The notes beneath the pieces are model-generated. The model did no database searches and was not told the DNA's origin. It saw only the letters and a program-made list of their open reading frames with translations. DNA of 43,524 nucleotides from contig JACPSW010000140.1 in assembly GCA_016193045.1 (NCBI GenBank), positions 1 through 43,524 on the forward strand, written 5' to 3'. A program made the position numbers and the translations under genes. The DNA is from Candidatus Rokuibacteriota bacterium. GTDB taxonomy: Bacteria; Methylomirabilota; Methylomirabilia; Rokubacteriales; CSP1-6. This document shows, piece by piece, positions 29,542 to 35,635 of the stretch (positions within the stretch are counted from its first letter, which is position 1; each line of letters opens with the position of its first letter).

Positions 29542-30489
29542 ATGGACGCTTGGCTCCTCCTGATCCTGAGCCTTCCACCCCAGCCCTCGAGCATCAGGGT
29601 GAGGGTCTGGCGGCGGCTCCAGGCGCAGGGCGCCGTCGCCCTCAAGAACTCCGTCTACCTCCTTCCCTTCACGCCCGAGAACTATGAGCGCTTCCAGTGG
29701 CTCACCCAGGAGGTCGCGAAGGGCGGGGGCGAGGCCACCCTCCTCAAGGTGGACCGGATTGAGAACATGAGGGCCGACGAGGTCATCCGCCTCTTCCACG
29801 ACGCGCGGGATGACGACTACCGGCGGTTGGCAGAACGCTACCGGAAGCTCCTGCGCGACCTGGACCGGAAGGCGAAGGGCATGGTCGCCGCCCGTCGGAC
29901 GGACGAGCTGGCCCGGCTCACGCGGGAGGCGGAGCGGCTGAGGGAGATCGATTTCTTCGACGCCCCCGGCTACCAGGAGGTCAAGCGGCTCAAGGAGACG
30001 CTCGACATGCGGCTTCACCCGCCGGGCGCGGCGACGACGACAGCCCATGCTGAAATCGCGACCGCGGTGCTCCAGGGCCGCCGATGGGTGACCCGCCCCC
30101 GGCCCCATGTGGACCGGATCGCCTCGGCCTGGCTGATCAAGCGCTTCATCGACCCGGAGGCCGAGTTCCTCTTCGCGCCGCCCGAAGGGTTTCCGGCCGA
30201 CGCGATCCCCTTCGACGCCCTCGGCGCCGAGTTCGGCCACCAGGGAGAGGATTGCACCTTCGAGACGATCCTCAAACGCTGCGGTCTCCGCGACGGCCGG
30301 CTCGCGCAGCTGGGCGAGATCGTGCACGAGGTGGATCTGCGCGACCTGAAGTTCCCGCGGGACGAGGCGCGGGGCCTCGACCTGGTGATCCGCGGCCTCC
30401 TGGCGGCCCTGAAGGATGACCAGCAGGTCCTCGCCCACGGCCTGACCCTTTTCGACGGCCTCTACGCCACCATTGGGGAGCGCGCGTGA
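29542..30489 (+). CDS. ChrB-like protein (chromate resistance regulator family)
   Basis: The 315-residue protein has the two parts of ChrB. The N-terminal domain (about 1-150) contains IRVRVWRRLQAQGAVALKNSVYLLP and resembles the PaaX-like winged segment. The C-terminal domain (about 175-310) contains RPRPHVDRIASAWLIKRFIDP, FGHQGEDCTFETIL and HEVDLRDLKF. ChrB acts with the ChrA chromate efflux pump as a chromate-sensing regulator. No chrA gene is in the window, so its job here is open. Stop overlaps the start of the Rieske gene. Confidence 0.88.
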   Translation: MDAWLLLILSLPPQPSSIRVRVWRRLQAQGAVALKNSVYLLPFTPENYERFQWLTQEVAKGGGEATLLKVDRIENMRADEVIRLFHDARDDDYRRLAERYRKLLRDLDRKAKGMVAARRTDELARLTREAERLREIDFFDAPGYQEVKRLKETLDMRLHPPGAATTTAHAEIATAVLQGRRWVTRPRPHVDRIASAWLIKRFIDPEAEFLFAPPEGFPADAIPFDALGAEFGHQGEDCTFETILKRCGLRDGRLAQLGEIVHEVDLRDLKFPRDEARGLDLVIRGLLAALKDDQQVLAHGLTLFDGLYATIGERA

Positions 30490-30824
30490 GCCGCGGGACG
30501 CGCCTCAGAGTGGGGACGGCGGCTGAGCTCCCCCCGGGAACGGCCAGGCGGCTCAGCGCCGGTGACCGGTGGATCGCCGTCTTCAACGCCGGCGGGACCG
30601 TCCTCGCCGTGGACGACCGCTGCCCGCACGAGGGGGGTCGCCTCTCCCTCGGGAGCGTCGAGGCTGGCGCCATCCGCTGCCCGGTGCATGGCGCCTGCTT
30701 CGACCTCCGCACCGGCCGGACCCTCGAGCCGCCGGCCGGGGAGCCGCTGACTCCCGCCCTGGAGCCCGGGATCCGCGTCTACCCGGTCAGGGTGATTGGC
30801 GATGAGCTATACGTGGACCTTTGA
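30486..30824 (+). CDS. small Rieske [2Fe-2S] ferredoxin-type protein
   Basis: The 112-residue soluble protein carries both Rieske half-motifs: CPHEGG (C-x-H) and CPVHGACFD (C-x-x-H). The length fits stand-alone Rieske ferredoxins or NirD-type subunits. It lacks a signal peptide, so it is cytoplasmic. Its electron donor and acceptor are unknown. GTG 30486 overlaps the ChrB TGA, and its end overlaps the next gene by 23 bases, so chrB, this gene and the two following are probably one operon. Confidence 0.9.
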   Translation: MSRGTRLRVGTAAELPPGTARRLSAGDRWIAVFNAGGTVLAVDDRCPHEGGRLSLGSVEAGAIRCPVHGACFDLRTGRTLEPPAGEPLTPALEPGIRVYPVRVIGDELYVDL

Positions 30825-31353
30825 CCGGGACGCCGCGGGGGGACCCCCCGAGGGGTTCCTCACCGTGCTCGGCACGTGGGCGGTCACGCCGGATGCCGCC
30901 GCGCCGTCCCAGCCCCACATGCTCGTGCAGACCGCCCGGTTCCGCACCGGGCTCCATTTCCCCCGCTGCCTGGTCACCGGGGTCCGGCTGGCCGATCTCG
31001 TGGCCGAGGTCGCGTTCCGGCCGCTGGCCGGCGACAACGACCAGGCCGGAGGTCTCATGTTCCGTGTCCAGGACCCCGACACCTACCACGTGTTCCGCGC
31101 CAACCTCCTGGACGACGTCGCCCTCTTCAAGTCCACGGGGAGGGGCCGACGCGCGCTGGGGCGGTTCCAGGCGCGCGCTGAGGGGTGGCAGCGCCTCAGG
31201 GTCGAGGCCCGGGGACCCCGCATCCGCTGTTACTGGAACGACCGGCCGGTCATCGAGGTGGAGGACCGAAGCTCCGCCGAAGGGGGGATCGGCCTCTGGA
31301 CGATCTCCGATTCCGTGAGCGCCTTCGACGACCTCCGCGTCGAGCCGCTCTGA
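30802..31353 (+). CDS. concanavalin/LamG-like beta-sandwich protein
   Basis: The 183-residue protein has alternating strands, a conserved FRPLAGDNDQAGGLMFRVQDPDTYHVFR core and a final SAFDDLRVEPL. That arrangement resembles LamG-like or DUF1080-type beta-sandwich domains (compare 'GGLMFRxxDxxNYY' motifs). It has no signal peptide, although those domains are usually extracellular. A binding or carbohydrate-related role is a guess. ATG 30802 lies within the Rieske gene end. Confidence 0.7.
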   Translation: MSYTWTFDRDAAGGPPEGFLTVLGTWAVTPDAAAPSQPHMLVQTARFRTGLHFPRCLVTGVRLADLVAEVAFRPLAGDNDQAGGLMFRVQDPDTYHVFRANLLDDVALFKSTGRGRRALGRFQARAEGWQRLRVEARGPRIRCYWNDRPVIEVEDRSSAEGGIGLWTISDSVSAFDDLRVEPL

Positions 31354-31364
31354 AGGAGCCCGCC

Positions 31365-31733
31365 ATGAAGACGCTCAAGATCGACGACCACATCGAGTTT
31401 CACCCGAAGGCGTTCGTCCGGAAGCGCCTGATCGAGACGGACCACCTGAACTTCAACATGTACTGCATCGAGCCGGGACAGAAGAACCCGCTCCACCGCC
31501 ATCCCATCACGGAGGAGGTCCTCTTCTTCGTCGAGGGGGAGGGGGAGTGCATCGTGGACCGGGAGATCACCAAGGTGACGCCGCGGACGGCGGTCTGGGT
31601 GCCGAAGGACGCGCCCCACGAGATCCTCAACACTGGCACCACGCGCATGATCGTCGTGCTCGTACAGGCGCCCACGCCCTGCGAGCACGTCTATGTGGAG
31701 CCGGTGGACGTCGCCCAGCTCACGCGAGTGTAG
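31365..31733 (+). CDS. single-domain cupin protein
   Basis: The 122-residue small beta-barrel has cupin motif 1 (HRHPITEEVLFFVEGEGE) with two His and a Glu metal ligands, and motif 2 with VPKDAPHEILN giving the fourth His. Cupins of this type bind a metal and act as dioxygenases, isomerases or sensors; the activity is unknown. A strong ribosome site GAAGGAG precedes the ATG. It is one base ahead of the MFS transporter gene. Confidence 0.88.
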   Translation: MKTLKIDDHIEFHPKAFVRKRLIETDHLNFNMYCIEPGQKNPLHRHPITEEVLFFVEGEGECIVDREITKVTPRTAVWVPKDAPHEILNTGTTRMIVVLVQAPTPCEHVYVEPVDVAQLTRV

Positions 31734-31734
31734 G

Positions 31735-32958
31735 ATGACGCCGTTCCTGGCCCTGGTCCTGGCGGGATTCCTGACGCGCTTCGGCTACCAGATGGCCCGG
31801 AGCCCGGTCCTCCCCCGCTTCGCCCAGGACCTGGGCGCCGCGCCCGAGCTGATCGGCGTGATCGTCGCCGCCTCCACGGTGACGGGCGTCGTCATCAAGC
31901 TCCCCGCCGGCGCGCTTTCCGATGTCCTGGGACGGAAGCGCATGATGCTGGTCGGGTGCCTCTTCTTCGCCGTTCCCCCCTTCCTCTATCCCTTCGTCCA
32001 CTCGCCCGGTGCCCTCCTGGCGCTCCGCTTCCTCCACGGCTTCGCGACGGCGATCTTTTCCCCCGTGGCCTCGGCCTTCGTGGCCGACCTCTCCCAGCGG
32101 GGGCGCGGCGAAAAGCTCGGCTGGTTCGCCGCGTCGGGAGACCTCGGCTCCACGCTGGGGCCCCTCCTCGGGGGCCTCCTCCTCTTCTACACCGCCAGCT
32201 ACCCGGCCACGTACCTCGTCGTCGGCGTGCTGGGCCTCCTTCCACTCCTGATCGTCCTCCGCCTGCCCGACGAGGCCCCGCGCGCCACCGGCTCGACCCT
32301 CGGCCCGCGGTCGGCGCAGTTCTGGAGCGGTATCACCGAGGTTCTCAGAAGCCGCTCCGTGCTCGCCGCCTCCACGCTGGAAGCCGCGCTCTACGTGGGC
32401 TACGGCGCCTTCCTGGGCTTCTTTCCCACCTACGGCAGGGGGATCGGCCTCAACGACGCGGAGATCGCCCTCGTCATGGGCGCCCAGCTCGGGACGACCA
32501 TGCTGGCCAAGCCGCTCTCCGGGCGCCTCTCCGACCGGCTGGGCCGGAAGCCGATGATCCTGGCCGGGCTCCTTCTCTCCGCGGCCACGCTTCCGATGAT
32601 CCCGAGATTCGTCTCGCTCTGGTTCCTGTTTCCCGTCTCGGCGCTCTTCGGCCTGGGCGTGGCGGTCGTGACCCCATCCACCACGGCGCTGGTGGCGGAT
32701 CTCGTGAGGGCCGGCCGGATGGGCTCGGCGATGGGGGTGTTCGGGACGATCTGGGACAGCGGAGAGGCGGCCGGCCCGATCCTGGCCGGCATCCTGATCG
32801 CCTCGCTCTCCTACCCCCCGGCCTTCGGCCTCATCGCGGTCTTCATGGCGGCGATGGCCCTCCTCTTCCTGGTGGCGGTGAAGGATCCGGCGCGGGCGGT
32901 CAACGGCGCAGGAACCGCGCCATCATCCAGTCCACGAAGCCCGGGGCGAGGGCGCTGA
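31735..32958 (+). CDS. MFS transporter
   Basis: The 407-residue protein has about 12 hydrophobic segments. The MFS signature lies between helices 2 and 3 (GALSDVLGRKRMM) and is repeated in the second half (GRLSDRLGRKPMI). The drug/solute exporter type is likely, but the substrate is unknown. It starts one base after the cupin stop, in the same operon. Its last 59 bases overlap the convergent SDR gene, in the poorly conserved C-terminal tail. Confidence 0.9.
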   Translation: MTPFLALVLAGFLTRFGYQMARSPVLPRFAQDLGAAPELIGVIVAASTVTGVVIKLPAGALSDVLGRKRMMLVGCLFFAVPPFLYPFVHSPGALLALRFLHGFATAIFSPVASAFVADLSQRGRGEKLGWFAASGDLGSTLGPLLGGLLLFYTASYPATYLVVGVLGLLPLLIVLRLPDEAPRATGSTLGPRSAQFWSGITEVLRSRSVLAASTLEAALYVGYGAFLGFFPTYGRGIGLNDAEIALVMGAQLGTTMLAKPLSGRLSDRLGRKPMILAGLLLSAATLPMIPRFVSLWFLFPVSALFGLGVAVVTPSTTALVADLVRAGRMGSAMGVFGTIWDSGEAAGPILAGILIASLSYPPAFGLIAVFMAAMALLFLVAVKDPARAVNGAGTAPSSSPRSPGRGR

Positions 32959-33679
32959 GGACGGCCAGGATGCGGGCGGGCGGGTACGGGTACACTTCCG
33001 GGCGCGGCCGCCGCGCACAGCGCACGATGGCCCGGGCCACCTGGTCCGCCGTCTGGACCGGGCCATGGCGGGGCGACTCGGCCTTCGTGATGGCGGCGGC
33101 GGGGAACTCGGGCTTCGTGACGATCGGATAGACGATGCTCACGTGGACGCCGGTCCCCCGGAGTTCCTGGCGCAGCGATTCGGAGAGTCCCACCAGGGCG
33201 AACTTGGTCGCATTGTACGCCGACCGCAGCGGGACTCCCCGGCGACCGGACACGGACGCGACGTTGATGATGTGGCCGGAGGCATGCTGGAGCATCCCCG
33301 GCAGGATAGCCTGGGTGAGGGTGAGGACGCCGACCAGGTTTACCTCCATGAGCGCCCGGAGCTCCTCCGGCGTGGTGGCCTCGAAGGGCGCCGAGATCCC
33401 CTGGCCTGCGTTGTTCACCAGGATGTCGATCCGCTTCCACTGGCCCAGCACCCGCTCGACCACGGTCCGCGCCGTTGCGGAGTCCGTCACGTCGGCGGGG
33501 CACACCAGCGCGTGGCCGGGCAGGTGGCGAATCTCGTCGGCGACCTCTTCGAGCCGGTCCTCCCGGCGCGCCAGGAGCGCCACGCGTACGCCCTCCCGCG
33601 CCAGCGCTTTGGCCGTGGCCGCCCCGATCCCGCTCGAGGCGCCCGTCACCAGCGCCACCTTGCCGACCAGCACAGACAT
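32900..33679 (-). CDS. classical short-chain dehydrogenase/reductase
   Basis: The 259-residue SDR has the cofactor motif TGASSGIGA (13-21), NNAG in the fourth strand, the catalytic Ser in NVASVSGRRG, and Y-N-A-T-K. The C-terminus PGFVDWMMARFLRR is hydrophobic and may touch the membrane. R-R-E-D after the second strand suggests NADP preference. Substrate unknown. It starts 2 bases after the small ORF at 33682 and 80 bases after the methyltransferase. Confidence 0.9.
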   Translation of the reverse strand: MSVLVGKVALVTGASSGIGAATAKALAREGVRVALLARREDRLEEVADEIRHLPGHALVCPADVTDSATARTVVERVLGQWKRIDILVNNAGQGISAPFEATTPEELRALMEVNLVGVLTLTQAILPGMLQHASGHIINVASVSGRRGVPLRSAYNATKFALVGLSESLRQELRGTGVHVSIVYPIVTKPEFPAAAITKAESPRHGPVQTADQVARAIVRCARRPRPEVYPYPPARILAVLSALAPGFVDWMMARFLRR

Positions 33680-33681
33680 GG

Positions 33682-33762
33682 TCAGCGCGCCATCCTCTCC
33701 CAGGCCAGGTCGAAGGCGTGGGAGTCGTACGGGTAGTGGGGGAAGTGCTCGAGGACTTTCAC
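33682..33762 (-). CDS. possible 26-residue peptide coupled to its neighbours
   Basis: A GTG at 33762 overlaps the methyltransferase TGA (GTGA). The frame runs 26 codons, stopping 2 bases before the SDR ATG. The peptide, VKVLEHFPHYPYDSHAFDLA then WERMAR, is rich in aromatic residues and histidine. Perfect coupling at both ends argues for a real translated ORF or the fossil end of a larger gene. No family is recognised. Confidence 0.4.
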   Translation of the reverse strand: MKVLEHFPHYPYDSHAFDLAWERMAR

Positions 33763-34334
33763 GCAGGACGGGCCAGCAGGAGGTAGTTGGCCCACGTCAC
33801 CGGGCGGGTGTCGGACACCGCGAACCCGCCCTTTTCCAGAAGGGCGCGAGAGTCCTGCGGAGTCAGGCGGTGCTCGAGGGGAGGACCTGCTTCCGTCTCC
33901 ACCTTCTCCCACTCCACAGCCGCCAGCCGGCCCCCGGCCTTGAGCACCCGGCGGACGTCGGCCAGAAGCGCGGCTGGATCCTCCAGCTCGTGAAGGAGGT
34001 GGCAGGCGAAGACCAAATCCACACACGACGGGGGAAGCGGGATCGAGCTCTCTTCCGAGCGTCTGACAGTGACGTTGGACAGCCCGGCGGCTTCGACCCG
34101 GCGCCGGCAGGCCTCCACCATCTCCTCGCGCAGGTCCACGGCGTAGACGTGGCCGGACGGACCGACAGCCCTGGCCAGCGGGACCGTGAACACTCCGGGC
34201 CCGCAGCCGGTGTCAAGCACCTGCTCTCCTGCCTTGACGTCGAGGAGGGCGATGACGCTCTCGACCGGCAGGAGGGCGAGGCGCTCCGGGCTCTCCAGTC
34301 GTGAAATCCTAGCCGGATCGAACTTGTGAGCCAT
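33759..34334 (-). CDS. SAM-dependent class I methyltransferase
   Basis: The 191-residue protein has the SAM motif VLDTGCGPGVFTVPLA (39-54), the acidic residue at the end of strand 2 (YAVDLREEM) and motif post-I DLVFACHLLHEL. Similar to the small UbiE/ArsM-like methyltransferases; the substrate is unknown. The first residues MAHKFDPARISRLESPERLA are typical of this group. Only 26 codons separate it from the SDR gene. Confidence 0.88.
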   Translation of the reverse strand: MAHKFDPARISRLESPERLALLPVESVIALLDVKAGEQVLDTGCGPGVFTVPLARAVGPSGHVYAVDLREEMVEACRRRVEAAGLSNVTVRRSEESSIPLPPSCVDLVFACHLLHELEDPAALLADVRRVLKAGGRLAAVEWEKVETEAGPPLEHRLTPQDSRALLEKGGFAVSDTRPVTWANYLLLARPA

Positions 34335-34347
34335 CTCTCTTCAGCGC

Positions 34348-34372
34348 AACGCAATAAGTCAAGCCTGACCCC
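34348..34372 (+). repeat. 25-bp repeat R2, diverged copy D
   Basis: AACGCAATAAGTCAAGCCTGACCCC has the same length and ends as R2 (AACGCAA...CCTGACCCC) with about five mismatches in the middle. It sits in the gap between the radical SAM gene end and the methyltransferase start. Confidence 0.65.
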
Positions 34373-34378
34373 ATTATC

Positions 34379-35572
34379 TCAGCGGAAGGCGCAGGGGGGA
34401 ACGGGAGTGTTCCAGGCGGCCTGGGTGAGGTGGCGGCCGTGGGGGAAGAGGCGGAGCTGGTGGGCGGGGAGCCTCGGAGCCAGGCGCCGCCCGCGGAGGG
34501 CCAGAAAGTAGCCCGCGCGAACGGTGTCCACGCCGATGCGTCGCAGATCCTCCGGCCCCCGGAAGACGCTCCGCCGTCGCTCGCGGACCAGGGTCAAGGC
34601 CGCCTGCGGCCCGACGCCCGGCACCCGGAGCAGGAGCTCGTACGGCGCCCGGCCGACCTCCAGGGGGAACTGCTCGACGTGCCGGAGAGCCCATGCGGTC
34701 TTGGGATCGTAGTCCAGCGGCAGGTTGCCGCCGGCATCGAACGGGAGCTCCTCGAAGTCGAAGCCGTACTGGCGGAGGAGGTGCTCGGCCTGATAGAGCC
34801 TGAACTCGCGCGTGGCGGGTGTGGACGGCTCGCCTTCCATCGGCGTTCCCACGACCGGCTGGAAGGCGCTGAAGTGGGCGTGATGGAGGAGCCGCTGGCC
34901 TTCCAGCCGCGCCACGAGACCGAGGATCTCGCGATCCTTCTCCCCCCCGGGGCCGACGACGAACTGGGTCGTGGTCGATCCCCGGCGGGGGCCATCGCGG
35001 AGAAGACGCCCGGCCATCTCGAGCTTGGGCAGGAGATCGCCGCTGAAGTCCTTGTCTCGGGCGAGCCGCCGGACGTAGGAATCCCCCGGCCCCTCCAGGT
35101 TGATCGATACCCGGTTGGCCAGCCGCGCGGCCGCTTCGACCTGAGCCGCCTCGGCACCCGGCAGGAGTTTGACGTGGACGTATCCCCGGTATCCCTCCTT
35201 GCGCCGCAGGGTCTCGACCGCGGCGAGCATCCGGTCCATGGCGCGCACGGGCTTCCCCGGCACCCCCGAGGTGAGGAAGAGCCCCTGGGCGAGCCCCGCC
35301 CGGTGGGCCTCCATGAAGGTCGTCGCGACCTCTTCGGGCGCGAGGGCCGTGCGCCTCACCTTGCCGCCGCAGAAGGTGGGGCAGTAGCCGCAGGAGAGCG
35401 AGCAGGCGTTGGTTTGCATGACCCGCATGATGTTGGTGCAGCCCCCGCCGGGGAGCCGGACCCGCGTGATCCCCATGGGGTCCCCTGGCCGGTTCGGGCC
35501 CTTCGATACCCCGTGCTCCCGGTCGTCGGCGGCGGCCTCGGCGAGGATGGCCAGTCGCTGGTGGCGGTCCAT
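34379..35572 (-). CDS. radical SAM DNA-modification/repair-type protein with helix-hairpin-helix (TIGR03916-like)
   Basis: The 397-residue protein carries the radical SAM cluster motif C57-SLS-C61-GY-C64, preceded by GGGCTNIMRVMQTNA. A C-terminal helix-hairpin-helix follows (LLRVPGVGPQAALTLV), and a region GYFLALRGRR ends it. This is the layout of the putative DNA modification/repair radical SAM family, usually next to a uracil-DNA-glycosylase-type partner; none is in the window. ATG 35572 is set by GGGAGG upstream. An own promoter is visible at 35594-35623. Confidence 0.88.
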   Translation of the reverse strand: MDRHQRLAILAEAAADDREHGVSKGPNRPGDPMGITRVRLPGGGCTNIMRVMQTNACSLSCGYCPTFCGGKVRRTALAPEEVATTFMEAHRAGLAQGLFLTSGVPGKPVRAMDRMLAAVETLRRKEGYRGYVHVKLLPGAEAAQVEAAARLANRVSINLEGPGDSYVRRLARDKDFSGDLLPKLEMAGRLLRDGPRRGSTTTQFVVGPGGEKDREILGLVARLEGQRLLHHAHFSAFQPVVGTPMEGEPSTPATREFRLYQAEHLLRQYGFDFEELPFDAGGNLPLDYDPKTAWALRHVEQFPLEVGRAPYELLLRVPGVGPQAALTLVRERRRSVFRGPEDLRRIGVDTVRAGYFLALRGRRLAPRLPAHQLRLFPHGRHLTQAAWNTPVPPCAFR

Positions 35573-35593
35573 AGCAGGTACCTCCCTGGTGCA

Positions 35594-35623
35594 TTCATAC
35601 TAGACAGGCGATAAGCATTTCAA
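35594..35623 (-). promoter_or_regulatory. sigma70-type promoter of the radical SAM-HhH gene
   Basis: TTGAAA (35623-35618), 18 bases, TATGAA (35599-35594), read on the minus strand, 22 bases ahead of the ATG. The palindrome GAAAAATTTTTC (35625-35636) at the end of the AmrS gene just upstream may contribute to termination of that gene. Confidence 0.55.
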
Positions 35624-35635
35624 GCGAAAAATTTT

